Source: Streptomyces sp. NBC_01233
Lineage (GTDB): Bacteria; Actinomycetota; Actinomycetes; Streptomycetales; Streptomycetaceae
Direction: 5' to 3'
Length of the DNA: 64,000 bases
Assembly (NCBI RefSeq): GCF_035989305.1
Contig: NZ_CP108514.1
Coordinates: 1,975,501-2,039,500 of the forward strand
Part shown: in pieces, positions 1 through 13,013 of the stretch
Position numbering within the stretch: the first letter of the stretch is position 1
Layout: each line of letters starts with the position of its first letter
Notes under the pieces: model-generated
What the model was told of the DNA's origin: nothing
Seen by the model: the letters and a program-made list of their open reading frames with translations, nothing else
The model's database searches: none
Position numbers and translations under genes: made by a program

Positions 1-674
1 ACCACCTCGCCGACCGCTCCGGGATCGTCCGGGCCTGCGCCCGCTGGCTGGTCCGCCAGGACGGCGGCGACCCGTACCCCTCCTGCCGCGAACGGCTGGC
101 CGACCCCGTACGCGTGACCCCCTACGCCGTGACCGGCTTCGCCGAGTGCGCCAGGCGCGAGGACGCGCCGCTGCTGCGCACCCTGCTGGAGCACCCCGCC
201 GGTCCGGTGCGGGCCGCCGCCGTCGCCGGGCTGCGCCTGCTGGACACCGCGGACGACGAACTGCTGCTGCCCCTGCTGGACGACCCGTCGCCGGCGGTGG
301 CCCGCGAGGCCGCCCGCAGTCTCGGCCCCTCGGCCGGGCAGCTGCCCGCCGACTGGCTGCTGGCCCGCGTCGCGCCCGAGCAGCCGCTGCACACCCGCCG
401 GGCCGCCTACCGACTGCTGTTCGCGCGGGGCGGTATAAACGGGCTGCGGGCCTCCGTGGATCTTCTGTCCGACGAGGACGCGGGGTTGCGGCGGCTCGCC
501 GGGCAACGCCTCGGGAGCCTGTGGTCCCCCTACCGGCCGCCCGCCCTTCCGATCCGGGATCCGGAGGTCGGCGCCCTGCTGGACCGCTGCACCGGAGTGT
601 TCAGCGACCACGTCCTGCAGCGGATGCGCTCACAGCTCGGGCTCCCCCGTGCGACCACGACGGAGGGATACTGA
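1..674 (+). CDS. HEAT-repeat protein, 5' end outside window
   Basis: The reading frame is open from the first bases (frame of position 3) to TGA at 672-674, so the start lies upstream of the window. The visible ~223 residues are leucine/alanine-rich helical pairs of HEAT type, such as the stretch around LLRTLLEHPAGPVRAAAV followed by LLLPLLDDPSPAVAREAA. Such repeats form protein-binding solenoids; no catalytic motif is seen and the specific role is unknown. The next gene starts 6 bp downstream on the same strand, so the two are probably co-transcribed. Confidence 0.8.
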   Translation, partial: HLADRSGIVRACARWLVRQDGGDPYPSCRERLADPVRVTPYAVTGFAECARREDAPLLRTLLEHPAGPVRAAAVAGLRLLDTADDELLLPLLDDPSPAVAREAARSLGPSAGQLPADWLLARVAPEQPLHTRRAAYRLLFARGGINGLRASVDLLSDEDAGLRRLAGQRLGSLWSPYRPPALPIRDPEVGALLDRCTGVFSDHVLQRMRSQLGLPRATTTEGY

Positions 675-679
675 TCACC

Positions 680-1261
<582 letters not shown>

Positions 1262-1264
1262 CAT

Positions 1265-1954
1265 GTGCTGCGTACCGCTCTCGTCATCGGCGTAACCGTC
1301 GTCACCAGCCTTCTCCCGCAGACCCCCGCGCCCCTGCCGTCCCGGCTCGCCGACACCGGCGGCGGCAGTCAGCTGATCATCGCCGTCGCGCCGGCGCCCG
1401 GATCCACCACCGGCCGGTTGACCTGGTGGGACCGGTGGTCCGGGGGCTGGCACGAGGCCGGGAGCGCGCCCGCCCGCTTCGGGGCGAACGGCCTCACCGA
1501 GGGCACGACCCGTACGCAGGGCACCAGCACCACGCCGACGGGCCTGTACGGACTCCCGTACGCCTTCGGGATCCGGCGGGCGCCGGCCGGCACGGAGTAC
1601 CGCTACCGGCGGGTGCGGGGCGACTCCTGGTGGTGCCAGGACAACGCGTCCGCGCACTACAACCGCTGGGTGGATCCGCTGCCCGCGGACTGCGCGCCGG
1701 GCGAGGCCGAGCACCTGGTGACGTACGAGAAGCAGTACGCGCACGCGCTGCTCATCGCCTTCAACTACGAGCGGCCCGTACGCGGCCGGGGCGCCGGGAT
1801 CTTCCTGCACGTCAACGGCAAGGGTGCGACGGCCGGTTGCGTGTCCGTGCCCGAGCGGGCCATGCGGGCGATCCTGCGCTGGGCGGACCCGCGCCGGCGC
1901 CCGCACATCGCGATCGGCACGGAGGAGGGGCCGCTCGCCGTCACCCGCTACTAG
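1265..1954 (+). CDS. exported L,D-transpeptidase (YkuD fold) family protein
   Basis: A 229-residue protein starting at GTG 1265. The first ~20 residues are hydrophobic and end near a Pro/Ala-rich stretch, consistent with a signal peptide. Near the C-terminus the HVNGKGATAGCVSV segment puts a histidine (about residue 182) and a cysteine (about residue 192) in the YkuD active-site pattern HxxxxxxxxxC. L,D-transpeptidases make 3-3 cross-links in peptidoglycan using that cysteine; the role here is inferred. Cysteines in the middle (SWWCQDN, ADCAPG) could form a disulfide outside the cell. Its 3' end overlaps the convergent frameshifted gene on the minus strand by 14 bp. Confidence 0.8.
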   Translation: MLRTALVIGVTVVTSLLPQTPAPLPSRLADTGGGSQLIIAVAPAPGSTTGRLTWWDRWSGGWHEAGSAPARFGANGLTEGTTRTQGTSTTPTGLYGLPYAFGIRRAPAGTEYRYRRVRGDSWWCQDNASAHYNRWVDPLPADCAPGEAEHLVTYEKQYAHALLIAFNYERPVRGRGAGIFLHVNGKGATAGCVSVPERAMRAILRWADPRRRPHIAIGTEEGPLAVTRY

Positions 1955-2403
1955 GTCCCGTGGCCTCGTCCTCGTCGGCGGCCCGGTACTCGTACGCGTC
2001 CTCCCACCAGACCTTGTCGTCCAGCCACTCGTCGTCCCCGTCGTCTTCCTCGTCGTACCGGTCGATCCAGCCGATCGACACGGGCTCGGGATCGTGGCGG
2101 CGTACGGCTTCCCACAGGGCGGCGGGCAGCGGGTGGGCGGGCGGGGTCGCGGCCCTCCTCGGTCAGGAACGCCGCTCCTTCCCCGTCGATCCGCAGGCGC
2201 CCGCCGAGGACGAGTTCGGCGGCCGCCGCCTGGGTCGCCCCGTTCCGCAGCAGGGCGGCGTGGTACGGCTCGAAGTCGACGGCTGCGACGAGCCGGAGGA
2301 TCTCGCCGCGGATCCGGGCCCGGCCCCGCCACCGCAACCCGATCGGCCCGTACACGGCGGCGGTCACGACGGACACCGATGTGGCGAGGACGAGTTGAAG
2401 CAC
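1941..2403 (-). pseudogene. small membrane protein, frameshifted (possibly sequencing error)
   Basis: The N-terminal part starts at ATG 2403 with one membrane segment, then a helical part (RIRGEILRLVAAVDFEPYHA) and a winged-helix-like segment ending AAFLTEEG. After about position 2140 that frame becomes an implausible Arg/Pro/Gly run, while the next frame reads sensible acidic sequence (HPLPAALWEAVRRHDPEP, then IGWIDRYDEEDDGDDEWL) and stops with TGA at 1941-1943. The span is 463 bp, so one extra base, or two missing, lies in the G-rich run near 2125-2150. The N-terminal architecture recalls TIGR04222-type actinobacterial proteins. Function unknown. Confidence 0.6.
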
Positions 2404-2468
2404 GCCCCGAGGCTATGTCGGCGGCGCCGGGTCCGGCACCGGATTTCCGGCGCCCCGGACCGCCCCGC

Positions 2469-3005
2469 TCAGCTCTCCTTCTGCGCCAGCCGCAGGAGGT
2501 GATCGGCGAGGGCCTGGCCGCCCGCCGGGTCGCGGCTGATCAGCATCAGGGTGTCGTCGCCCGCGATCGTGCCGAGGATCGCGCGGAGCTCGGCCTGGTC
2601 GATCGCCGAGGCGAGGAACTGCGCCGCACCCGGCGGGGTGCGCAGGACCACGAGGTTCGCGGAGGCCTCCGCCGAGATCAGCAGCTCCCCGGAGAGGCGC
2701 CGCATGCGCTCCTCCTTCGCGGACTCGCCGAGCGGGGCCTGCGGGGTGCGGAACCCGCCCTCGCTGGGCACCGCGTAGATCAGCTCGCCACCGGTGTTGC
2801 GGATCTTCACCGCGCCCAGCTCGTCGAGGTCGCGGGAGAGCGTCGCCTGGGTGACGCTCAGCCCGTCGTCGGCGAGCAGCTTGGCCAGCTGGCTCTGGGA
2901 GCGGACCGGCTGCCGGTTGAGGATGTCCACGATCCGGCGGTGGCGCGCGGTGCGGGTCTGCGGGACGGCCTGTCCGCCTTGGTCGTTGTCCTGCGGCTGG
3001 CTCAT
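2469..3005 (-). CDS. argR: arginine repressor ArgR
   Basis: A 178-residue protein. The N-terminal winged helix ([20 protein letters not shown], then [20 protein letters not shown]) contains the [13 protein letters not shown] recognition helix of ArgR. The C-terminal half holds the hexamerisation and arginine-binding domain, including [17 protein letters not shown]. It represses arginine biosynthesis when arginine is high. ATG at 3005 gives the usual short acidic/Gln-rich leader. It lies 7 bp after argD as the last gene of the arg operon, so it controls its own transcription through the operon promoter. Confidence 0.97.
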   Translation of the reverse strand: MSQPQDNDQGGQAVPQTRTARHRRIVDILNRQPVRSQSQLAKLLADDGLSVTQATLSRDLDELGAVKIRNTGGELIYAVPSEGGFRTPQAPLGESAKEERMRRLSGELLISAEASANLVVLRTPPGAAQFLASAIDQAELRAILGTIAGDDTLMLISRDPAGGQALADHLLRLAQKES

Positions 3006-3012
3006 CGTCGTC

Positions 3013-4218
3013 TCATTCTCCGGATCCGTCCCCGTTGGCTGCGTCGAGGATGCCGGGCAGGGCCCGCAGGAACGCGTCCGCCTCGGCCTCGGTGAGTACG
3101 TACGGGGGCATGAGCCGTACGACGTCGGGGGCGGGCGCGTTGACCAGGAAGCCGGCATCCTGAGCCGCCTGCTGCACCTGGGGTGCGAGCGGCTCGGTCA
3201 GCACGATACCCAGCAGCAGGCCGGCGCCCCGGACGTGGGAGACCAGTGCGTGCCCCGAGGCCTCGATCCCGGCGCGCAGCCGCTCGCTCCGGGCCTTGAC
3301 CTGGTCGAGCAGGCCCTCGGAGTCGATGGTGTCGATCACGGCGAGGCCGGCGGCGCAGGCGACCGGGTTCCCGCCGAAGGTGGTGCCGTGCTGGCCAGGC
3401 TGGAACAGGTCGGCCGCGGCCCCGAAGAGGGCCACCGCGCCGATCGGCAGACCGCCGCCCAGCCCCTTGGCGAGGGTGACGATGTCGGGCTCGACGTCCT
3501 CGTGGGCCTGGTGCTCGAACCACTGGCCGCACCGGCCGATGCCGGTCTGGACCTCGTCGAGGACGAGCAGGGTGCCGGTGGCGCGGGTGATCTCGCGGGC
3601 GGCCGTCAAGTACCCGGCCGGGGGCACGACCACGCCGTTCTCGCCCTGGATGGGCTCGATGACGACGAGCCCGGTCTCCTCGGTGACGGCGGCCCGCAGG
3701 GCCTCCACATCACCGAAGGGGACGTGCGTGACATCGCCCGGCAGCGGCCGGAAGGGCTCCTGCTTCTTCGGCTGGCCAGTGAGCGCGAGGGCGCCCATGG
3801 TCCGGCCGTGGAAGCCGCCGTCGGTGGCGACCATGTGGGTCCGCCCGGTCAGCCGGCCGATCTTGAAGGCGGCTTCGATCGACTCGGCCCCGGAGTTGCA
3901 GAAGAAGACCTTGCCGGGGCGGCCGAAGAGCTGCAGCAGCCGCTCGCCGAGCGCGACGACCGGCTCCGAGATGAAGAGGTTGGAGACGTGGCCGAGGGTG
4001 GAGATCTGCTCGGTCACGGCCGCCACGATCGCCGGGTGGGCGTGGCCCAGCGCGTTGACCGCGATGCCGCCGACGAAGTCGGTGTACTGCTTGCCGTCGG
4101 CGTCCCACACCTGGGCACCCTCGCCGCGCACGAGGGCGACCGCGGGGGTTCCGTAGTTGTTGGTCAGCGCACCCCGCCAGCGCGCGCCGTATTCCTGGTT
4201 GCCGGTGCCCTTCGTCAT
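3013..4218 (-). CDS. argD: acetylornithine aminotransferase ArgD
   Basis: A 401-residue class III PLP aminotransferase, full length. The motifs are [15 protein letters not shown] near residue 107, the metal/PLP-contacting [13 protein letters not shown] near 217-229 and the PLP-binding lysine in [14 protein letters not shown] (about K251). It converts N-acetylglutamate 5-semialdehyde to N-acetylornithine using glutamate. ATG at 4218 overlaps the argB stop as ATGA, which points to translational coupling. Confidence 0.97.
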   Translation of the reverse strand: MTKGTGNQEYGARWRGALTNNYGTPAVALVRGEGAQVWDADGKQYTDFVGGIAVNALGHAHPAIVAAVTEQISTLGHVSNLFISEPVVALGERLLQLFGRPGKVFFCNSGAESIEAAFKIGRLTGRTHMVATDGGFHGRTMGALALTGQPKKQEPFRPLPGDVTHVPFGDVEALRAAVTEETGLVVIEPIQGENGVVVPPAGYLTAAREITRATGTLLVLDEVQTGIGRCGQWFEHQAHEDVEPDIVTLAKGLGGGLPIGAVALFGAAADLFQPGQHGTTFGGNPVACAAGLAVIDTIDSEGLLDQVKARSERLRAGIEASGHALVSHVRGAGLLLGIVLTEPLAPQVQQAAQDAGFLVNAPAPDVVRLMPPYVLTEAEADAFLRALPGILDAANGDGSGE

Positions 4219-5167
4219 TGCGCTCCCCCTGGCTGTTGTCCGGGCTGTGGGTCGGGCACGACCATCGTGCCGATGCCCGAGTCCGTGAAGATCTCCAGCA
4301 GGATCGAGTGCTGGACCCGCCCGTCGAGCACGCGGGCGGTGTTCACGCCGTTGCGGACGGCGTGCAGGCACCCCTCCATCTTGGGCACCATGCCGCTGGA
4401 CAGCTCGGGCAGCAGCTTCTCCAGCTCGCTGACGGTGAGCTTGCTGATGACCTCGTCGCTGTGCGGCCAGTCCGCGTAGAGCCCCTCGACGTCGGTGAGG
4501 ACCATCAGCGTCTCGGCGCCCAGCGAGGCGGCGAGCGCCGCGGCCGCCGTGTCGGCGTTGACGTTGTAGACGTGGTGGTCGTCGGCGCTGCGCGCGATGG
4601 AGGAGATGACCGGGATCCGGCCGTCCGACAGCAGCGCCTCGATCGCGCCGGTGTCGATGGCGGTGATCTCGCCGACCCGCCCGATGTCGACGGCCTCGCC
4701 GCCGACCTGCGGGGTGTGCTTGGTCGCGGTGATGGTGTGGGCGTCCTCGCCGGTCATGCCGACGGCGAGCGGCCCGTGCTGGTTGAGCAGTCCGACCAGC
4801 TCGCGCTGGACCTGGCCCGCCAGGACCATGCGTACGACGTCCATGGCCTCCGGGGTCGTGACGCGCAGGCCGGCCTTGAACTCGCTGACCAGGCCCTGCT
4901 TGTCGAGCTGGGCGTTGATCTGGGGGCCGCCGCCGTGCACGACGACCGGCTTGAGGCCGGCCTGGCGCAGGAAGACCACGTCCTGGGCGAAGGCGGCCTT
5001 GAGGTCCTCGTCGATCATGGCGTTGCCGCCGAACTTGATGACGACGATCTTGCCGTTGTGGCGGGTGAGCCAGGGCAGGGCCTCGATGAGGATCTGCGCC
5101 TTGGGCAGGGCGGTGTGCTTGCGGGCGGTGCCGCCGGAGGTGCCGGGCTGGCCGGCCTTCTCGTCGC

Positions 5168-5171
<4 letters not shown>
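4215..5171 (-). CDS. argB: acetylglutamate kinase ArgB
   Basis: A 318-residue amino-acid kinase. It has the [12 protein letters not shown] phosphate-binding strand and loop, the substrate-binding [13 protein letters not shown] loop, and [18 protein letters not shown] for nucleotide binding. It phosphorylates N-acetylglutamate, the second committed step of arginine synthesis, and in bacteria with a cyclic pathway is often the arginine-inhibited step. The start at 5171 overlaps the argJ stop by 4 bp (ATGA). The first ~25 residues are polar and Gly/Thr-rich, an extension common in Streptomyces. Confidence 0.97.
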
Positions 5172-7431
<2,260 letters not shown>

Positions 7432-7541
7432 GTTCTGCATCTCGGCGGGAGGGATGCGCGGGAGGATCCGGCGCCTGCGGCGCCCCAGGGAAGATGTCTA
7501 GCAGGAAAGGCCCCGCTCCGGCGGCGATTCCGCCGGTCGCG

Positions 7542-8327
7542 TCAGCCGGTCGCGTCGGCCGTCGGCGAGGGCGTCCCGTCGACGAGACGGTGCCTGACCC
7601 ATACGTTCGGCTCCACGTAGACCGCGTAACCCTGCTCCGGTTCGCAGCGCACCGGTGTCAGGGCGCCCGGTACGCGCACGGGGCCGGCGGCGTCGAAGGG
7701 CAGTCCGGTCCACTCGCGCCACTGGGCGAGCGAGCCGGTGATCGTCATCGACAGCGGCGCCACCGAGTGGACGACCCCGCCCGCGCGGACGTGGACGCGC
7801 AGCCACGGGTCGTACGGGAGGCCGTCCTCGCGGGTCCGGTACGCGTACTCGTGGATCGAGGTGTCCGGCTCGGCCGGCTTTCCGCTGGGCCGGACCGGGG
7901 CCACCACCTCGGCGAAGCCACGGGCCCGGGCGTTGTCCCGCATCGCGGCCAGCATCAGCCCGGAGAGCCCCTCGCCCTGCCGGTCGGCGGCCACGGTGAT
8001 CTCGATCGCGCTCACCGTGTCGGGCCGCACCCCGCGGCGCAGGTCGGAGAAGGCCCACATGAGGACCCGGTCCCAGCCCTGCGCGGGCAGCACCCCGTCA
8101 CGGCCGCCGGCGTGCAGCGCGAAGGGCACACTGAAGCCCCTGGCGACCACCGCGTCCCCGTCCGTGGCGACCATGACGTAGTCCGCCAGCTCGGCCGTCA
8201 TCCGCGGGTACAGCAGCCAGGCGAGCGCGTCGTGGGCGGCGAACGGCGGCCACGGGTCGTTCATGTCCCAGAGCCGGTCCGCCAGTTCGGGCCGCTCGGC
8301 GAGCGTGGTGATGAGGAGCGCGGTCAT
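7542..8327 (-). CDS. GNAT-family N-acetyltransferase
   Basis: A 261-residue protein with a central acetyltransferase fold: the beta4 strand SAIEITVAADRQGEGLSGLM carries an R/Q-x-x-G-x-G/S-like acetyl-CoA pyrophosphate loop (RQGEGLS). A long C-terminal part (WLRVHVRAGGVVHSVAPLSM) is typical of a Streptomyces GNAT subgroup. The acceptor is unknown. ATG at 8327 follows a 41-bp gap after the upstream phosphatase-fold gene. No pathway can be assigned from the neighbours. Confidence 0.75.
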   Translation of the reverse strand: MTALLITTLAERPELADRLWDMNDPWPPFAAHDALAWLLYPRMTAELADYVMVATDGDAVVARGFSVPFALHAGGRDGVLPAQGWDRVLMWAFSDLRRGVRPDTVSAIEITVAADRQGEGLSGLMLAAMRDNARARGFAEVVAPVRPSGKPAEPDTSIHEYAYRTREDGLPYDPWLRVHVRAGGVVHSVAPLSMTITGSLAQWREWTGLPFDAAGPVRVPGALTPVRCEPEQGYAVYVEPNVWVRHRLVDGTPSPTADATG

Positions 8328-8368
8328 GCCCGCACAGTAACGACTGTCCCGGGCGGTCTCGAAGGTGT

Positions 8369-8944
8369 TTACGCCGGCGCCTGCAGGGAGAGGTACCACC
8401 GCCCCGACCAGCCCGTCAGCGTGAGCGTGGACAGCGGCCGGACGTCCACGTGCCAGTAGGTCAGCGGGGGCGCCTGCAGCGCGTAGACGAGGGCCGCCCG
8501 GACCACCGAGGGCTCGGCCACCGCCACGATCTCGCCGCCGTCGTCGGCGGGACGGGTGTCGAGCCAGCCGCCGATCCGGGAGATGAAGGCGAGCAGGGAC
8601 TCCCCTCCGTGCGGGGCGGCCCGCGGATCGGCGAGCCACAGGTCCACCGCCCCGGGCTCGCGGGCGGTCACCTCGGCCAGGGTCAGCCCCCGCCAGCGGC
8701 CCATGTCGCACTCGCGCAGCGCGGGCTGCGCGAGGGGCGCGTACCCGAGGACCTCGCCCGTGGCCCGGCTGCGCGGAGTCGGAGAGCAGTAGCGCAGCTC
8801 GGCCGAGCCCAGGGGCACGAGGTCCCGGGCGGCGCACTCCACCGACCGCCAGCCCGCTCCGTCCAGCGGCCGGTCGTCGTCGAAGCGCTCGGCGAGCAGC
8901 GAGGAACTACGGGCTGCGGCAACCAGCGAAACCCGAACATGCAT
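8369..8944 (-). CDS. histidine-phosphatase-fold protein with degenerate active site
   Basis: A 191-residue protein with the phosphoglycerate mutase-like layout: an N-terminal strand (VRVSLVAAARSSSLLAERF), the YCSPTPRSRATGEVLG segment matching the usual SPxxRAxxTA, the ECDMGRWRGLTLAEV segment matching the acidic E-D-G-W region, and PHGGESLLAFISRIGGWL. The catalytic RHG near the N-terminus is replaced by AAR, and the second histidine, normally in a VSHG-like strand, is replaced by VAVAEPSVV. It therefore probably lacks phosphomutase or phosphatase chemistry, and a binding or regulatory role is more likely. ATG at 8944 precedes the first beta strand. Confidence 0.7.
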   Translation of the reverse strand: MHVRVSLVAAARSSSLLAERFDDDRPLDGAGWRSVECAARDLVPLGSAELRYCSPTPRSRATGEVLGYAPLAQPALRECDMGRWRGLTLAEVTAREPGAVDLWLADPRAAPHGGESLLAFISRIGGWLDTRPADDGGEIVAVAEPSVVRAALVYALQAPPLTYWHVDVRPLSTLTLTGWSGRWYLSLQAPA

Positions 8945-8976
8945 GCGGTGATGGTGAGCCGCGAACGGCCCGGGGG

Positions 8977-10444
8977 TCAAGCTTTCCGGAACGAGGCCGT
9001 CGGCGGGGCCGCAGGGGGCCGGCCGCCCATGCCCGACCGCAGCCGCTGGACCGCCTCCAGCAGTTCCCCCGGTCCCGACACTCCGGCGAAGCTCAGCCGG
9101 ACGTACGGGCCGGGCGGTTCGGCGCAGAAGTACGGGCGGCCGGGGGCCACCGCCACCCCGGCGCGCAGGGCCGCCGCCGCGAAGGCCGCGTCGTCGCCGC
9201 CGTCGGCCATCCTGACCCACAACTGGTACCCGCCCGAGGGCAGGTGCGGCAGCGTCAGTCCGGGCAGCTCGCGCCGCAGGGCCCCCGCGAGCACGTCCCG
9301 CCGGTGCCGCAGCTCGGCGGCCACGGTGCGCAGGTGGCGCGGCCAGGCGGGCGCACCGACCAGTTCGAGGGCGGCCTCCTGGAGCGGCCGGGGAACGAAG
9401 AAGCTGTCCACGACCTGGATGGCGCGCAGCCGGTCCACCACCGGGCCCCGGGCGGCGAGCGCACCCACCCGCAGGCTGGGCGAGGTGGCCTTGGTCAGGG
9501 ACCGGACGTGCACGACCACCCCGTCGTGGTCCTCGGCGGCCAGCGTCGCGGGCAGCGGACCGGCGTCGTCGTGGCCCAGGGCGCGGGCGTAGTCGTCCTC
9601 CACCACGAAGGCCCCGGCGGCCCGCGCGATCCTCAGCACCTCGACCCGCCGCGCGGGAGCCAGTACCGCCCCCGTCGGGTTCTGGAACAGCGGCTGGCAC
9701 ACGAACACCCGCGCCCCGGTGGCTTCGAAGGCGGCGGCCAGCAGCTCCGGCCGCACCCCCTCGGCGTCCACCGGGACGGGCACGGGCCGGCATCCGGAGG
9801 CTCGGGCGATGGCCAGCAGCCCGGGGTAGGTCGGGGACTCCACCAGGATCGGCGCCCCGGGCGGGGCCAGCGCCCGCAGGGCGGTGGTCAGCGCGCTCTG
9901 TCCGCCCGCCGTGACCAGTACGTCGGCGGCCGCGACGGCCCCGCCGATCTCGCGGGCGAACCAGTCGCGGAGCTCGGGCAGCCCCTCCATGGGCGGCCGG
10001 TCCCAGGCCCCGGGGCGCCGCCCGGCCCGTGCGAGCGCGGCGGCCATGGCCCGCTCGGGCTGAATGGAGGCGTGCAGGTAACCGCTGTTGAGTCCGATCA
10101 CCCCGGGCGGCGGTGCGGCCAGACAGGCCAGCACCCCGGAGGCGTCCACCGAGCGCGGCACGATCTCGCCGGGGGCCTCCGCGCTGAGGGCGACCTCCTG
10201 CCAGGAGGTGTCCCCGGGCGCGGCGGGCTCCGTGCGCGGGGAGGCGCGGAAGACCCCGGCGCCGGGCCGGGTGACGACGAGGCCCTCGGCGGCGAGCTGC
10301 GCCAGGGCCCGGGAGACGGTGACGGGGCTGACCCGGAAGCGCTCGACCAGGGCTCGACTCGACGGGAGCTTTCCACCCACCGAGTAGCGATTCAGTTCGG
10401 ACCGCAGGGATTCGGCCAGTTCCGCCACACTGCTACGCTCATAC

Positions 10445-10446
<2 letters not shown>
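8977..10446 (-). CDS. MocR-type GntR regulator with aminotransferase domain
   Basis: A 489-residue fusion. Residues ~5-70 form a GntR winged helix (GGKLPSSRALVERFRVSPVT, then VSRALAQLAAEGLVV). The rest is a class I/II aminotransferase domain with a PLP lysine in the RSLTKATSPSLRVG segment. MocR proteins use PLP or an amine adduct as effector and often control a divergent transporter or PLP gene. ATG at 10446 overlaps the start codon of the divergent EamA exporter within a shared CATG, so it very likely regulates that exporter and itself. A TATTCT element lies 8 nt before the start, fitting a leaderless mRNA. Confidence 0.88.

Positions 10447-10460
<14 letters not shown>
10411..10460. promoter_or_regulatory. 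overlapping divergent promoters, probably leaderless
   Basis: Rightward for the EamA gene: TTCGGC (10411-10416), a 17-bp spacer, TACGCT (10434-10439) and ATG 5 bp later. Leftward for the MocR gene: TATTCT (complement of 10455-10460) and ATG 8 bp later. The two ATGs overlap in CATG (10444-10447), so neither mRNA has room for a 5' leader with a Shine-Dalgarno, and each promoter lies inside the other gene's first codons. Confidence 0.5.
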
Positions 10461-11350
<890 letters not shown>

Positions 11351-11407
11351 CCCCGGAACGACCTAAACTGCTAGCACCGGATCGGACCGCCACCGAGGAG
11401 GTCAGTT

Positions 11408-11605
11408 ATGCGCGCGACCGAGGGCGACCAGCTGGTGCAGCACGGCAGGATCGTCGGACAGCACGACAAGGTGGGCGAGATCACCCAGGTGCTGGGCGAG
11501 AACGGAACCCCCCCGTACCGGGTCCGCTTCCAGGACGGGCACGAGGCCCTGATGGCCCCCGGGCCCGACTGCGTGGTCCGTCACCCCGTAGAACCCGAAC
11601 ACTGA
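11408..11605 (+). CDS. DUF1918 domain protein
   Basis: A 65-residue protein covered by one DUF1918 domain: a GDQLVQHGRIVGQHDKVGEI core followed by PPYRVRFQDGHEALMAPGPD. This small SH3-like domain is common in actinobacteria and has no established function. A GAGGAGGT ribosome binding site at about 11395-11402 supports ATG 11408. It ends one base before the convergent glycosidase gene, leaving no room for a separate terminator. Confidence 0.9.
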   Translation: MRATEGDQLVQHGRIVGQHDKVGEITQVLGENGTPPYRVRFQDGHEALMAPGPDCVVRHPVEPEH

Positions 11606-11606
11606 A

Positions 11607-12854
11607 TCAGCGCGGGGGCGCCGCCGAACCGTAGTGGTCGGCGACCACCCGGGCCATCGCTCCATTGGGGTCCGCGGCCACCTGCTTCGCCGAGAAGTAG
11701 GCGTGGCCGCGGACTTCCGGGTGTCCGGCGGCGAGCCGCACGTGCTTCGACAGCTCCCCCGGGTCGCGCCAGGCCGCGGTGGTGCTGTCCGCGTCGCAGC
11801 GGTACAGCGCCTCCCCCACGTAGAGGTCCACGCCCGTGCCCGCGACGGTCCGCGCCCACCAGGGGACGATGTCGGCGTAGTCGGCGGCCGGGTGGCCGAT
11901 GTGCCAGTACGCCTGCGGCACGATGTAGTCGATCCAGCCCTCTCGGACCCACTTGCGGGTGTCCGCGTACAGGTCGTCGTACGTTCCCAGGCCGGCCCGC
12001 GTCGGGGAGCCGAGCGGGTCGCGGTCGGAGTTGCGCCAGACCGCGAAGGGGCTGATGCCGAACCGGACCGCCGGGCGCAGCGCCCGCAGCCGCGCGGACA
12101 TCTCCTGGACCAGGGTGTCGGTGTTGTGGCGGCGCCAGGCGGCGCGGGAGGCGAAGGCGCCCCCGTGCTCCTCGTACGCCTCGTCGTCGTCGAAGTACTC
12201 GCCGTCGGCCGGGTAGGGGTAGAAGTAGTCGTCCCAGTGCACCGCGTCCACGGGGTAGCGGGTGATGGCGTCGAACATGGCGTCCTGGACGAAGCGCCGC
12301 ACCTCGGGCAGCCCGGGGTTGTAGTAGAGCTTGCCGCCGTACTCCACGGTCCAGCCCGGATTGCGCCGGGCCGGGTGGGCGGGCGCCAGCCGGTCGGGGT
12401 CGGTGTGGTTGGCCACCCGGTACGGGTTGAACCAGGCGTGCAGCTCCAGCCCGCGGGCGTGCGCCTCGGCGACGGCCGTCCCCAGGGGGTCCCAGCCGGG
12501 ATCGACCCCCTGCTCCCCGGTCAGCCACTGCGACCAGGGCTCCAGCTTCGAGGGCCAGAGCGCGTCCGCCGCCGGCCGGACCTGGAGGATCACGGCATTG
12601 AGCCGTCGCGCGACCGCGGTGTCGAGGAGTCGGAGCAGTTCCGTGCGCTGCCGCCCGGCGGAGAGCCCGCTCCGGGAGGGCCAGTCCACGTTGGACACGG
12701 AGGCGATCCACATCCCCCTGAAGTCGGGGGCGGCTGCCCGTGGGGAAAGCCCGGAAGAGGTCCGCCGCGCCGCCGCGGCGGCCGGCCCGGACGTGGCGGC
12801 CGCGATCACCCCCGCGGCTCCGGCCAGCAGTGCCCGTCGGCCGATGTACGTCAT
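11607..12854 (-). CDS. Tat-exported family 10-like glycosyl hydrolase (GHL10/DUF187)
   Basis: A 415-residue protein. The N-terminus IGRRALLAGAAGVIAAATSG is a twin-arginine-type signal with an Ala-rich cleavage region. The mature part begins FRGMWIASVSNVDWPS, the signature of the GHL10/YngK group, and has the barrel strands HAWFNPYRVANHT and AVHWDDYFYPYPADGEYF with acidic residues that could be catalytic. Such proteins act outside the cell on polysaccharides; the substrate is not known. ATG 12854 is preferred over an ATG 33 bp upstream because a GGAGA ribosome binding site precedes it and it places the RR motif correctly. Confidence 0.85.
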   Translation of the reverse strand: MTYIGRRALLAGAAGVIAAATSGPAAAAARRTSSGLSPRAAAPDFRGMWIASVSNVDWPSRSGLSAGRQRTELLRLLDTAVARRLNAVILQVRPAADALWPSKLEPWSQWLTGEQGVDPGWDPLGTAVAEAHARGLELHAWFNPYRVANHTDPDRLAPAHPARRNPGWTVEYGGKLYYNPGLPEVRRFVQDAMFDAITRYPVDAVHWDDYFYPYPADGEYFDDDEAYEEHGGAFASRAAWRRHNTDTLVQEMSARLRALRPAVRFGISPFAVWRNSDRDPLGSPTRAGLGTYDDLYADTRKWVREGWIDYIVPQAYWHIGHPAADYADIVPWWARTVAGTGVDLYVGEALYRCDADSTTAAWRDPGELSKHVRLAAGHPEVRGHAYFSAKQVAADPNGAMARVVADHYGSAAPPR

Positions 12855-13013
12855 GTGATGTCTCCGTTTCACTGAGTGACATTGCACGATGTCCGCTCAG
12901 CATGCCCGCCCCGGCCCGCCGCCCGGCGCAAGGTCGGGAGTAACGTCGGGGGGCGTGGCGGGCGCCGGAATCGTACGGGGGACCCGCCGACGGAGAGCTG
13001 CGAAAGGCACGAA

